Source of the DNA: Malachius bipustulatus | Lineage: Eukaryota; Arthropoda; Insecta; Coleoptera; Melyridae | DNA: 64,000 nt | NCBI GenBank assembly: GCA_910589415.1 | Contig: OU342630.1 | Coordinates: 82,208,186 to 82,272,185, forward strand | Reading direction: 5' to 3' | Part shown: one piece after another, positions 1 to 11,046 of the stretch | How positions within the stretch are numbered: the first letter of the stretch is position 1 | Layout: every line of letters begins with the position of its first letter | Program-made: the position numbers and the translations under genes | Notes under the pieces: model-generated | Told to the model about the DNA's origin: nothing | What the model saw: the letters and a program-made list of their open reading frames with translations, nothing else | Databases searched by the model: none

Positions 1-2430
1 CTCCGTTATTGGCAGGGATGCGTTAACATTTTCCGCCTGCGAATGCTGGGTTATTTCCGAATCGATTTCGCGCTCGAGTTCGGGAATTTGGGGTGGAAGT
101 ACTTGTATGTCGGAGATTACATTTATTTTTGGTATTGATTTGGGTATTGGAGTCAATGGTTGAAGATGTTGGTCTAGTTCGGCTATATCTAAGGGTTCTC
201 TTTCTGCTACGTCACCTGGATTATTGAACAGTGACAGAAGGTCATCGGGTGTTTTTATTTCTAGTGGATTGGACTCTAGGCGGGAAAGGAAATCCGCGTT
301 TGTATTACTTTTTCCTTCTTTGTAGTGTAATGTATAGTCAAATTCTTCAAGTGCCAAACGCCACCTAATTAATCGGGGGTTTGTTTCTTTAAAATTGTAC
401 AGCCATTGCAAGGGCTTATGGTCCGTAATTATATTGAATTTTTGACCGTAAATATAGGGTCTGAAAATTTTGGTTGCCCAAATTATCGCCAAGCATTCCT
501 TTTGAGTTGTTGTATAATTGATTTCATGCTCATTAAGTGTTCGACTAGCGAACATGATGGGCTTGTCTTTGCCTATTGGACCTTGCGAGAGCACGGCCCC
601 AATTCCAAAATTGGATGCGTCCGTGGTTACGTTGAACGGTTTGTTAAAATCTGGGTAGATTAAAATTGGGGGGTTTATGATCATTCTCTTAATGGAATTA
701 AAAGCGTCTATAAACTCTCTGGAATGGATAACTTTGTTGTTCTTTTTTAGACAAAGAGTTAGCGGTTTAGAAATAGTGGCGTAATTTTTTATAAATTTTC
801 GGTAGTAGCCTGTAAGACCTAGAAACGATTTAATCTGTTTCTGTGTGGGTGGTAGAGGGACGTCTTTAATTTTTTCTACTAGTTTCGGATTTGGTTTTAT
901 TCCATCAGTAGTTATCAGATGGCCTAAATATTCTACTTCGGTTAAACAAAATTCCGATTTTTCTAGCTGGACCTTAAACTTGTGATCTCTAAGTCTCTGA
1001 AAAACGGTTTGTAGGTTTTTCAGGTGCTCCTCGAAATTCTTGCCCAAGACAATTATGTCGTCTAGGTACACCAGACATATTTTATCAATTAGTCCTTTGA
1101 GTACCTGGTTCATTACTCTGGCGAAACAGGCCGGTGCATTTCGTAGCCCAAAAGGCATGCGAAGGAAATGCCAGTGCCCATTTTCCGTCGAGAAGGCAGT
1201 TTTGTACTGATCTTTAGGATCTATTTCGATCTGCCAGTATCCGCTTTTTAAGTCTAACTTTGAAAATAGTGCAGAACCTCCAAGCAGATCCAGTACTGTA
1301 GCGATGTTCGGTATCGGGTATTTGTCTTCGATGGTTTTTTCGTTTAATTTACGAAAATCAACCACCATCCGCCATGTCTTTTTGCCATGTTTATCGGGTT
1401 TCTTCGGGACTAAGAATATAGGTGAGTTGTATGGTGACTCACTTTCAACGATGATGTTTTGTCGTTTCATTTCATCTATTTGCTGGAAAATTTCTTTCCT
1501 TTGAGCATACGGGACACGATACGGTTTCGCAAAAACCACATCGTCGCATTTTAGGGGAATTTTATGTTTGGTATTATTAGTGAAGGTTAAAATATCACCG
1601 TCACGATAGAATATGTCGTGATAGTGTTCACACAATTTTTGAGCTGCGAATCTCTGTTCAGGGGGTAAATGATCTAATTCGAACGATGGTAAATTTGTAT
1701 TTATGTTATCAAAAGTTCCCGTGTAGACATTGCAAACGTCTACTTCGCTTTGGTCAATATGGTGTGCGATTATTGGGTCGTCAAGTTTCGATATAGGGGT
1801 ATTAGACGTTATTACCTTGCTTTTTCTTATTAGGGGTACCTGACAGTGGTAATTCCTTGCCGTAGTAATGGTTTCGGGAATTGTACCATGTTCGGTATTT
1901 TTATTTGGGATCAAAACCGTGCCTTTCTTTATTTTTATTGGAACTCGGATGGTTTCCGGTGACAAGGTTTTATAAACTATGTCATTTGCATTTGCAACGA
2001 GAGTATCATATTGTTTGAGTTCATGTATCGTGTTATTCAATGTCAAGGTTCCATTCGCGTAATTTATACTAGCGTTTGTTACCTGTAAGACATCTGATCC
2101 GAGAAGAATGTCGAAGCTGTCGTGAAATTTTACTATGAAGAATTTTATAAATTGACCTTCCTCTAGTAGGTCAACGACAACACATTTATTGTGATGTGAC
2201 TGACTTCCAATTGTTTTTAAAACAAACTTCTCTTCTTGAATGTAATCATAAAAATATTTGTAGGCTACATCGGGATTGATTAAGGAGTGCGTGGATCCCG
2301 TATCAATCATCAAATTGAAGTTGATGTGTGGGGGATAACAAAATTGCAAGCATGGTAATATTGGGCTAGGGAAATTGTCTATTGATTGGGTCCCGAGGCA
2401 GTTAGACGAAAATTTTCCACTGAAGGTGGT
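1..2430 (-). CDS. pol: Pol polyprotein of gypsy-class retrotransposon (protease, reverse transcriptase, RNase H; truncated by window edge)
   Basis: The frame opens just after a stop at 2431-2433 and stays open to the window edge. It has no start of its own and lies -1 relative to gag, so it is expected as a Gag-Pol fusion. The aspartic protease motif DTGS is near 2310-2293. Reverse transcriptase follows, with a VDFRKLN block near 1360-1340, MPFGLRNAP near 1155-1130, and the catalytic YLDD at 1057-1068. The connection carries SFLGLTGYYRKFI. RNase H starts with TTDASNFGIG near 620-600 and includes the QKEC and ITDHKPLQWL blocks. The chain then continues as an acidic linker towards the missing integrase. 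All catalytic motifs seen are intact. It copies the element's RNA into DNA in cytoplasmic particles. Confidence 0.93.
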
Positions 2431-3779
2431 TCAGTTTCTTCGCCTTCACTGAAATTTACGTTCTCCTTAGAGACATTGAAATATTCCTGGGGTACATAAT
2501 CATTCGAGTATTGATTATTTTCGACATTACCTTCCTCGTAATAATTTGGGTAATTCGAATCCTCGTATGGTAAATCGACTTCGTCTACAGATTGTGGTTG
2601 CGTATGCAACTCTTCGGGGTGTCCTTCCATGAAATTTATTTGCGGTTTGGGTTGCCGCCAATTTCGGAAGTTGGTGTTTTGGGCCTGTGTACTATTGGGA
2701 AATCGATTGTTGGGTCGGTAACCTATTGACATAGGGGTTGGTCTATTACTCTGAGCGTTATTTCTGCTAAATTGGCCATTAGGTTGGAACACATTTCGTT
2801 GGAACGATGGATGTTCCGGGCGAGTTCCGAATTGATTTGGAAGATTTGGAATTGTCTTATTCATAGGGAAAGATTGGTTATTCCTAAAGAAAGAGTTCGT
2901 GTTGGGCGAAAATTGCCTAGTTACGATTGGATTCTTTTGAGGAACGGGAGGCGTGACTTTAACAGGAGGCCTTTGAACTTTATCCTGAGGATGTTTACTT
3001 ATGTAATTTAGAACAATTTTGGTTGCTTCATTAAGGGACCTAGGGGACCTGACATCTAAAATAGTCTGTAGCATCGGCTGGCAGTTGCTATATAAAACTT
3101 CTAACGCCGTCTGCTCGTTAATTTCTTTATGAATTATTTTTTGATTATTGCTAATGTCGTCGTCCATGGTAACCTTTATGTCTAGTTGTGATTGGAGGGA
3201 TTTAATTCTTTCTATAAAATCGTTTAAATTTTCATTATACCTGATTCTCAGCATTTTAAACTGATGGGCTAAGATTTTCCTATCTGTAAGGTCGCTAAAT
3301 TTATTTCTCAGGGCATCTTTTAATGTTGGCCAATCGGTTATATCGGGTCGGCAAATTACAAAATCGTTAGCATCACCTATCAATTTACTACAAATTAAAC
3401 AATATACATAATTATTAAGAGTGACGTCAGTGGTATTTCCATATTTTTGGAAATAAGGTTCAACCTTCAAAATGAAACTTTCTAGTGCCAAAGGTTTGCC
3501 ATCAAATTTCGGAAGAATTTCTCCGTAACTTCTAGCCGCGGAGATTAAATTTTCTGTCGAGGGTTGGACTGCATTTGCACCGTCACTAGTTGTTGGGGGT
3601 GCCATTTTTGAGTGGAAATCTAGGTTTGCTAATGGGTTCTTTCTTTGCTTTAACCTTTGCGCAATGGACAATGTATCGAGAGAAATTTCCAAATTGTCTA
3701 CGACTGGGTTTTGTGGTCCGTCTTCGCTTGACGAATCGTATACGCTCTCAGAATCGCTTACTTTGTCTGAGTTACTCAT
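2379..3779 (-). CDS. gag: Gag capsid protein of the gypsy-class retrotransposon
   Basis: The frame is 466 codons with an ATG start at 3777-3779 and a TAG stop overlapping the beginning of pol. The N-terminal 75 residues are acidic and serine-rich. A capsid-like helical region follows (about residues 80-265, containing FDGKP, LESFILKVEPYF and RNKFSDLTDRK blocks). The C-terminal 200 residues are rich in Asn, Pro, Gln and Arg and end acidic. There is no CCHC zinc knuckle, as in the Gag proteins of 17.6/297/gypsy-type insect elements, where basic residues replace it. The protein would form the virus-like particle in which reverse transcription occurs. No frameshift or internal stop is present. 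Confidence 0.9.
   Translation of the reverse strand: MSNSDKVSDSESVYDSSSEDGPQNPVVDNLEISLDTLSIAQRLKQRKNPLANLDFHSKMAPPTTSDGANAVQPSTENLISAARSYGEILPKFDGKPLALESFILKVEPYFQKYGNTTDVTLNNYVYCLICSKLIGDANDFVICRPDITDWPTLKDALRNKFSDLTDRKILAHQFKMLRIRYNENLNDFIERIKSLQSQLDIKVTMDDDISNNQKIIHKEINEQTALEVLYSNCQPMLQTILDVRSPRSLNEATKIVLNYISKHPQDKVQRPPVKVTPPVPQKNPIVTRQFSPNTNSFFRNNQSFPMNKTIPNLPNQFGTRPEHPSFQRNVFQPNGQFSRNNAQSNRPTPMSIGYRPNNRFPNSTQAQNTNFRNWRQPKPQINFMEGHPEELHTQPQSVDEVDLPYEDSNYPNYYEEGNVENNQYSNDYVPQEYFNVSKENVNFSEGEETEPPSVENFRLTASGPNQ
2409..2415 (-). promoter_or_regulatory. Candidate -1 ribosomal frameshift slippery site A AAT TTT between gag and pol
   Basis: Read in the gag frame on the minus strand the bases are A AAT TTT, which matches the X XXY YYZ rule. 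They lie inside the only stretch (about 2379-2430) where both the gag and pol frames are open, and pol is in the -1 frame. The heptamer is seen directly; its activity is inferred. No convincing downstream pseudoknot was identified by eye. Confidence 0.6.
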
Positions 3780-4484
3780 TAATTAATTTATTGCATTATC
3801 AAGTTAACTGCTTATCGATTTATCAGGTTAAGACTCAAGTGACCACAAAAGTTCAAATTATCTGGACAATATAGAGCGATAAGAAAAAATATTGGGGTAA
3901 AAACTTATAATCTACAAAAATAAAATAATAGCAATAAAATTTAAATTGTAGAAAAATGCTTGTAATTTCGAATATACTGTACGGCCAGTCTCATCCGTAT
4001 CAGAGGGGGTACTTAAGTCCACAGTATATCAAAATTAACAAGAATTTTAGTTATACGATGTTCAAAAAATAAAATAAAAATCCTTTAAAATTAAAATATG
4101 CACAGTAAATAATATAGGGTGATATAAAATATATATGTACAGGTTTTTATTACGTAAGTGTAATAGAATTGGAAATCTAAAGTTATAAAAATCACTCGAA
4201 AAATTACGAGAAAAATTATCTCTATTAAACTTTCCTTAGCTTCATAAAAGATGTAATCTGAATTAAAATTTATTTGGTAAAATTAAGCTTTGGAAAAATA
4301 AAATTCCTAGAGATGCAATGGTTGCATGTTATTCACAAATTAATAAATATTTAATTGCTAATTTCGATTTAAATTATAGTAATAATTGAAAATAGTTTTT
4401 AATCAATCGCTTAGGTTCGTTTTACTTCGTGCGTCAATATTTAAATATTTTTCTGACCTTTGTCTTGCTTTAAAGTTGCTGAAG

Positions 4485-4695
4485 TTGCTGCGGGGAGACC
4501 TCGCCTCTGCGGGGTTGCTCGTACCGTCTTGGTTGTTGCGGGGAGACCTCACCTCTGTGGGGTTGCTCGTACCGTCTTGGATGTTGCGGGGAGACCTCGT
4601 CTGCTGCGGGGTTGCTCTTTCCGGCTTTTGGATGCGGGGAGACCTCGTCTGATGCGGGGTTGCTCTTTCCGGCTTCTGGATGCGGGGTTCGCTGG
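4485..4695 (-). repeat. Four-copy tandem repeat (about 48-51 bp) in the retrotransposon leader
   Basis: GC-rich units, each carrying GCGGGGAGACCTC and GGGGTTGCTC, are repeated four times in the leader between the primer-binding site and gag. The unit lengths I count are multiples of three, so on the minus strand a frame stays open through them and encodes a repeating RSPR...KPERATP peptide. That frame starts at GTG (4738) rather than ATG, so translation is doubtful. A packaging, silencing-escape or regulatory role is possible; none is shown by sequence. Base composition is strikingly different from the AT-rich surroundings. Confidence 0.85.
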
Positions 4696-4760
4696 ATCTT
4701 CGTAGTCCTTGATGCTCGAACTTCACTGAACTGCACACTAATTTTAGGAACCACGAAAAT

Positions 4761-4777
4761 CCGCCAAGACTGCGCCA
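4761..4777 (-). promoter_or_regulatory. Primer-binding site of the LTR retrotransposon (tRNA-Ser-like)
   Basis: The minus strand reads TGGCGCAGTCTTGGCGG directly after the LTR end. TGGCGCAGTC is the start of the site used with tRNA-Ser by the Drosophila 17.6/297 elements, as I recall it. The match to the first ten bases is clear; the remainder is less certain. Confidence 0.75.
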
Positions 4778-5285
4778 GTTATGTTTTAACTTCCCAAATA
4801 TGCCTTTTTAAAAAGGTTGAATTTTATTTAGGGAAAGGATAAAACTTTGAAGACTACTACAGTAATAGACGATGTCCGTGAACTGCGAATTATATTTTCA
4901 AGTAGGTTTTACACTTTAGATTAATACTAAATAGCAATAGGCTATGCCCGTAAACTACGATGTGTCCTAGTCGAAGATATAAAGTAGACTTAATTATAAA
5001 ATAAAATCTAGGAGCTAACTTGCTGCTGCTATCCAAGTTTACAAGTGTTTATTTACTTGGTCAGCAGGACGATGCCACCGTGGGACTAGGATGCTAGTGA
5101 AGAATACGCAACGTTGCATTTATTTATTGCAAGTGGCGTGATCTCATCCTGATGACTGACTGACAAGAAGTGCCAGAGGAATTAAATAAATACTAGTCGG
5201 TAAAATTTAAAAAGAAATAATCCCTGCCAGGGTGAGAAATGGTATCTTATAAAGACACTCCACCAACTGTCAATTAAATATCACT
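4778..5285 (-). repeat. 5' LTR of the gypsy-class retrotransposon
   Basis: The right (element 3') edge is fixed by the primer-binding site. The left edge is placed at AGTGATATTTAATTG on the minus strand because 17.6-like LTRs begin AGTGA and are about 510 bp long. It carries a polyadenylation signal (AATAAA on the minus strand, 4823-4828) and a TATA-like TTTATAAG near 5250. The partner LTR is outside the window, so the left boundary could be off by about 20 bases; the interrupted MITE resumes by 5304. Confidence 0.6.
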
Positions 5286-5465
5286 GTCATTATTTAAATC
5301 TTGGTGTCCTACAGTTTCACTATGGCACTTATTATAAGGGTGAAGGACGTACCTATAGTAACACCAGGAAGGTATTCATTTGCTTTGCAAATGCATGGTT
5401 AGCAAAAAAAGGCACTAAAAATCGGTCTAGGGAGTCCGGTCCTGGTTAGCACCGGTCCTGGTTTT

Positions 5466-6238
5466 GGAATGTCAATATTTAAGGAGGTGATTTTTGAGTC
5501 CATTTTAACAAGAAAACTTCATAAGAACGTATGTCCTAAAAGTCTTAACTTTTGAGATACAGGGTGGTAATAGTTTTTAAAAATAAATAATTTTTTCATA
5601 ATATCTGTAATAGCGCTCTTGATATTTTAATAAAATTGAATAGACTGATTCAATTACTCATCAAGAGGAATTTTTTCATGTACCACATTTCGTTTTATCT
5701 CCACTAGTGACATCTTGCAGAATTTTACCTATGAATATTTTTATATTTTTTATTGTCATTTAACGACAATCTTGTGATATTGTAGAGAAACAGATTTTAT
5801 TTTTTTTAACGAAAACCGTGCATGGGACTGAAAAAAAATAAGGAATCAAATTTGCTTGGAAATGAATGGGGATCCCAAAAATGATTTCTATTTGAACAGA
5901 AATCAGTGGCGTACCATCAATGTCTGCTAAAATGTGCCGGTAAAATTCTACACGATCGTGCACCATCGTCACTAAGTGGAAATAAAATCAAACGCGGTAC
6001 ATGAAAAAATGCCCCTTGATGCGGAGTACCTGTATACGAAATTTCATTAAAATATCCAGAGCGGTACGTGTATTACAGATATTACGAAAAAATGATTTAT
6101 TTTAATAAAACTTTACCGCCCTGTATCTCAAAAGTTAAGACTCTTAGGACATACATTATTATGAAGTTTTCTTCTTAAAATTGACCCAAAAATCATCCTC
6201 AAAATATTGACATTCAATTACATAACACCCTGTAGGTA
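5466..6238. mobile_element. Foldback element, moderately diverged arms
   Basis: The left arm (from 5466, AATGTCAATATTTAAGGAGG) pairs with the right arm ending near 6216. A second block around 5640-5690 pairs with 5990-6040 (TTTTTTCATGTACC against GGTACATGAAAAAAT). The right side ends ACACCCTGTA at about 6238, the common terminus of this class; the matching TACAGGGTGT is missing on the left, so the left end is truncated. There is no protein-coding content. Confidence 0.75.
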
Positions 6239-6386
6239 TACTGTAATGAAAAATTGGGTTCAGCTGTAAGAAACCGGTGATTTCAAGTTTGGATCTAATT
6301 TGAATATTATGACAATTAAATTTATGACTTGTAACAAATAAAAATTATTAGTAATTAATAATAATTATAAACGTAAAAAATAAATA

Positions 6387-7759
6387 TACAGGGTGTCCCA
6401 CGACGTGACTGCCATAGCTTAAGGGTAGGTGTAGTTTTTCAAGGCGATTCAGGATCTGGTTTTGAAATTTTCCTGAGGCCCTTCCGTTTCGATTATACAG
6501 GGTGATTTGTGCAATTTGCCGAAATCTTTGATGAGCGATATCTTTTGAACGAATAGATCGAATTTTACGAAATTTGGTAGATATGCTCTACTAATGATAC
6601 TTATTACCTCGCATTTTTCGACGATTCGAAAACTGCAGGGCCGTACTTATTATTTTGATATCTTTCGGTTTTGTCGAAAAGTTCAGCCTGTATGCATTTT
6701 ATTCAAAGTTTGGTGCCATTTTCTAAAACTACGTGAAAAATGCTACAATTGTGGTAAAAAACTACTTGGCATCATTAAACTGAATCGAGAAGAAATTTCA
6801 TTTTTTTAGTTTTTTATTCGGGATTTCAATTCATGTGTTGTTGATAATTTAAGAAAAATCAAATGTGGTTTTTTAAAACTTGCGTATTTCGTAGTTATTT
6901 CAAATAAATTTACTTTATCTACAGATTTAGCCAAGATTGGGGACCCTTCTACAGATTGTTTCGAGCTAAAAATAAGTTTCAACCGCAAAATAAATAACAC
7001 AATTTAACACATTACCACATAGACAAATAAGTCAAGGAAATGTGTTGAGTTTGATGGGTGGTCTCCTTGACCATTACCTGCACTGAATTGTAGTTTTTCT
7101 TCCCAAAATTTTTGTTGATATTTTTCTTCCTGTTTCGTTTATGTGGATACTTGTTTGTCTATGTGGTAATGTGTTAAATTGTGTTATTTATTTTGCGGTT
7201 GAAACTTATTTTTAGCTCGAAACAATCTGTAGAAGGGTCCCCAATCTTGGCTAAATCTGTAGATAAAGTAAATTTATTTGAAATAACTACAAAATACGCA
7301 AGTTTTAAAAAACCACATTTGATTTTTCTTAAATTATCAACAACACATGAATTGAAATCCCGAATAAAAAACTAAAAAACTGAAATTTCAACTTCAATTG
7401 TAGCATTTTTCACGTAGTTTTAGAAAATGGCACCAAACTTTGAATAAAATGCATACAGGCTGAACTTTTCGACAAAACCGAAAGATATCAAAATAATAAG
7501 TACAGCCCTGCAGTTTTCGAATCGGCGAAAAATGCGAGGTAATAAGTATCATTAGTAGAGCATATCTACCAAATTTCGTTAAATTCGATCAATTCGTTCA
7601 AAAGATATCGCTCATCAAAGATTTCGGCAAATTGCACAAATCACCCTGTATAATCGAAACGAAGGGCCTCAGGAAAATTTCAAAACCAGATCCTGAATCG
7701 CCTTGAAAAACTACACCTACCCTTAAGCTATGGCAGTCATGTCGTGGGACATCCTGTAT
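6387..7759. mobile_element. Young foldback with about 640-bp near-identical arms (TACAGGGTGTCCCACGAC ends)
   Basis: The arms 6387-7031 and 7150-7759 are nearly perfect reverse complements. The same 64-codon open frame appears on the minus strand at 6806-7000 and on the plus strand at 7181-7375. A 118-bp unpaired spacer separates the arms. Ends read TACAGGGTGTCCC and its inverse, flanked by TA. The high arm identity implies recent insertion or arm homogenisation. The 64-residue frame starts with a non-ATG codon on inspection of the class and has no recognisable domain, so it is not called as a gene. Confidence 0.9.
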
Positions 7760-8134
7760 AAACATGCAAGGACGCGGCAGATTCATCATCTGAACGCTCC
7801 AGTACCGGCATAAGTTCCCAAGCTCACTCATAACGTATCCAGACTATAATAATAGTGATCAAATGTCACGCTTTTTGGAATGCAAATGCAAAATAAATGC
7901 AAATGAAAAATAATAATCGTGCTACTGTTGATCTCGAAGATTTCCCTTGCCCTGAATGTGAAGAAAAAAATTGCAATTCGACCGTAGTGTCAAAGAGGCC
8001 TTAGTTCTGACCTTAATATTAGTTTGCAATGGCTATTATTTTAGATTCTTACCCACCCAGCACCCCTATTTCGCTCCTCGGTCCCGAAAAAATTGATGGA
8101 ACTTAGGACACGCGGATGTAATAATTACCTACCT

Positions 8135-8640
8135 TGTTTTTTATGTCGTTCGGTATGAAAAAATAATGGAAAACAAAAACTAATAAACTTCAAAAAATAA
8201 ATTTAAATTTTTTTTTGTTCTTCTTTTAAAAGCAAAGACAACTTTTTGGACCGAATATCATAGAGAAATTAAAAAAACTATAAGGCAAGCAGTATGACTT
8301 CATATTGACCTATTTCTGCGAAAAATTTTCTGTTTTTCTTTGAAAAAAATTAGAGTAAAAATTTTGGAATTTTTTTTTCTGAAGTTTATTAATTTTTGGT
8401 TTCAATTATTTTTTTCATATCGAACGACATAAATAATATGGGTGAATATAAGAAATTATGATATGCCAAAAACTAGATTTCTAGAGTTTTCAGTTTTTTC
8501 AGGATATTTCCGAAAATACTGGCGATAGTATTTCAAAATGTTTTTCGTAAAATACTCATCTAAAAATAGCGCAACTTTTCTGTAATTTAACCGAACTCGT
8601 ATCTTTAATGGTTTATGATATCCCTGTAGAGGCCCTTTAA
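8135..8640. repeat. Degenerate relic of the palindromic element seen at 51170-52182
   Basis: The order of phrases (TGTTTTTTATGTCGTTCGGTAT, GACCGAAT-TCATAGA, AAGGCAAGCA, TCAGTTTTTTCAGGATATTTC, TAATTTAACCGA-CTCGTATCT) follows that of 51511-52130. It lacks its terminal TACAGGGTG pair and is well diverged, so it is an old copy adjoining the MITE. Confidence 0.65.
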
Positions 8641-10900
8641 ATAGTTCTAACCCTGATGTATTATACCAATATCACTAACTGGATTGCATATTTTTAAGCA
8701 AAAACATGTAGTGATTTATAATAATTAAAATTAGGTAGGTTATGTAATAAATTTATACAAGTGTTCAGAATGCCATTTGAGATAAAGAAATTAGTTTTTG
8801 GTTTTCTGTATGCAATTAAAATACTACATAAGAAGAAAAAATGTTTTTGTAAATAACTTTGTAAGGAAGCTAATTAAATAAAAAAATGTAGGTATACCAG
8901 TTTTTTGTTTCAAGTGTCATACTGAATACTGATACTGAATAGGTACTTGTGTAATTTTTTTCTTGATTATAAATCACCCTGATGTATAACACCTAGACCT
9001 GTCCTGATTGAAATCAAAATCCGTACTAAATAAAATACAAAATTTAAACTGTCATGAAGATAAACGCAAAAGTCAGTAGGTAGGTAAGTATAAAATGAAC
9101 AAAAAGTAAAAAATACAGTCTTAAAAAAAATTGGTTATTTAGGAAGAACGAGCGGGAAGAAGGACTTGAGGTTGCGTTGGAGAACTATTACAATATAATA
9201 ATGAATGATGCTCTTTCAAATGTGGAACCCTTAAAATATGGAATTATGTTGTAAACAGAAGTGCTGGGTTATTCTGAAGTGCTAGACCGGTTCGTCCGCC
9301 GTGGCTGCAACACTTCTCTAGTTTAATTATTATTATTATAATGTTTACAATGTTTGTGTCTTTCAGAAAAATCCTACCGCCAGTGCGCCAGTATTCGACA
9401 TCAAATCACACCCTGGATCCCAATATGTAATAATTTACGATACATAAATAGACTGGCGCTCCATACTTTATTACCTTTATTTAGGTACCGTATAAAATGC
9501 TATATATAAATGCAATAAAATTTCAAATTAAAAAGAATAATAAATAATAAATACCTACCTAATACCTTTACTAATAAGAAAAAATTATAATTTAAAAAAA
9601 CATTTTTCCGATTTAAAAATACATTATTTATAATTAAAAATAGGTAAAGAGGTAGGTAGTTACTTCATATCACTTCATAGCCGCCACTGCGGCAGGGATT
9701 GTTTTTTTTTATTTAAATTGTTATGGAATATTCATTTGATTTATCAGACACTTCTGTGGCAATGAGCAATAAACGCGGGAAAATAGGAATAAGAAAAACA
9801 AGATTCAATAGTGTATTAATTGGTTTTTCAACCCCAACCCCAGTTCGGTTAGAGCTGATGGATGAGCCGACGAGTTACTTTTCTATTATAGTATTATTAG
9901 CCCAGTCGGTAAAGTAAAAAATGTACCAAAATTTCATAAAAAATATTATCTAAGATTTTCCTTCAGTAACTGTTAGTGAAGAGGTTATAGAACATAAGTC
10001 CACAAAAATCAGTTCTGAGAGTGCAGACCGTCCCTCCCCCCCCCCCTCAAAAAAAAGCTTTAGTAAAAAAATATTTTTTTTCTAATAACTGGTTATCCGT
10101 AGAGTCCCTCGAGTTATCCGTAGGTATATCATAAAATATATATCATATTATCATAAATGGATTAGTAGTTTAATTTCGACTGTCCAGTTATGTATAATGA
10201 TATTAGGAATTATTTGGGATTGCAGTCAATTAAATTAAAGAAAACTCTTTTTTCTCTGTCAAGCTTTCGAATTAATTGTTAGCGCCCAGCCTCTATAGAA
10301 AAACTTAAATTACTCGAAAACCAAACAACCTACGAAGAAAAATCAAAATAGGTTTTGAATTGTGCAACATTTTTTTGCCAAACTCACTGATTATGAATAA
10401 TTTATAGTAGGTATTTATTTATATAGATATTACAATATTAGTATAAATATAGTACAATATTAATTATTGTCTGTTGGTTTCTATTTTAAGTACTTGCAGG
10501 CCTGATAAAAATAATTTACCTCAATGCTGAAAAAGTTAAAAATAAAAAAATAAGAAATAGCAATTTTACCACCATATTAAAGTTATAAAAATTTGGTAAT
10601 TTTTTATTATTTCCTAAAAATAAAAAAAATAAATAAATAATAAGTAGCCAAATTTTATTTTAATATTACAAAATATTGCTATACGATAAGATGTACCTAC
10701 GTAAAAAAATATTAGCTGTATTTTATAGGAAATATGAAAAAAAAATTGCCAAAATTTTGCTAAATTTTATAATATTAATAGTCAAAAAGTATTTTTTTTT
10801 AAAGGAGGGAGCTTCGGTCTTAACTATGTAGGTAAAACAAAGTCGCTCCACTCCAGTAATTATGGGATTCGAGAACAAGCTCATTCCACCCAGACACAAG
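8641..10900. other. AT-rich stretch, no gene recognised
   Basis: There are no convincing coding frames. An open frame of 64 codons at 9723-9917 starts with ATG but resembles nothing I know. The stretch contains short (TTA)n and TAGGTAGG runs and an 11-base C run at about 10036-10046. Confidence 0.5.
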
Positions 10901-10907
10901 TTTGCCA

Positions 10908-11010
10908 ATTAACAATAGACGACACAGACAACCAGAGCGCGACTGAGAATCGAACTGAGTCCGAGGGAGTCCAACGGTTTAGCCGTTTGCACGCTAAACC
11001 CCGAGGCCCA
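10908..11010 (-). mobile_element. Possible tRNA-derived SINE head
   Basis: The minus strand has AGTTCGATTC (10945-10956), close to the polymerase III B box GGTTCGANTCC, preceded about 30 bases upstream by TAGCGTGCAAACGG (10983-10996), a poor A box. Its local GC content is well above the surroundings. No tail or target duplication could be assigned, so this could also be a tRNA fossil or chance. Confidence 0.35.
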
Positions 11011-11046
11011 TGCCTTGACCTAAAAGATAATCTATAACATTTATGT

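Larger units (their letters stand above)
1..5285 (-). mobile_element. Ty3/gypsy-class LTR retrotransposon, 17.6/297-like, 5' part only
   Basis: Read on the minus strand, the order is LTR, primer-binding site, leader of about 980 bases, gag, then pol in the -1 frame. The element runs off the window at position 1, so integrase, any env-like frame and the 3' LTR are not visible. The pol frame shows no stop in the stretches I translated and gag is uninterrupted, which suggests a young, possibly active copy. The tRNA-Ser-like primer site, the Gag without a CCHC zinc knuckle and an LTR of about 510 bases fit the 17.6/297 branch of insect errantivirus-like elements. The branch assignment is from memory of that family. 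The insertion interrupts the left end of the MITE at 5304-8120. Confidence 0.9.
5304..8120. mobile_element. MITE copy A (TIR GTGTCCTA...), interrupted by nested foldbacks and flanked by the LTR element
   Basis: Blocks at 5304-5465 and 7900-8120 match, in order, the outer parts of the element at 51131-52713 (shared phrases TCCTACAGTTTCACTAT, AGTAACACCAGGAAGGTATT, and the right end CCCAGCACCCCTATTTCGCT). The right inverted terminus ends CGCGGATGTA at 8120. The left terminus is missing its first bases, apparently at the junction with the LTR element. No transposase is encoded. Two foldbacks occupy most of the interior. Confidence 0.75.

Noticed and set aside
4403..4754. Open frames of 111 and 94 codons across the leader repeat as genes
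   Set aside because: Both begin with GTG, not ATG, and exist only because the repeat unit is a multiple of three. Kept as a finding, not called as CDS.
6806..7375. Two identical 64-codon frames on opposite strands as a duplicated gene
   Set aside because: They are the two arms of one palindrome; the sequence is AT-rich with no domain and the identity is explained by the inverted repeat.
10908..11010. A functional tRNA gene
   Set aside because: The B box is good but the A box is poor and no cloverleaf could be drawn; at most a SINE head or fossil.
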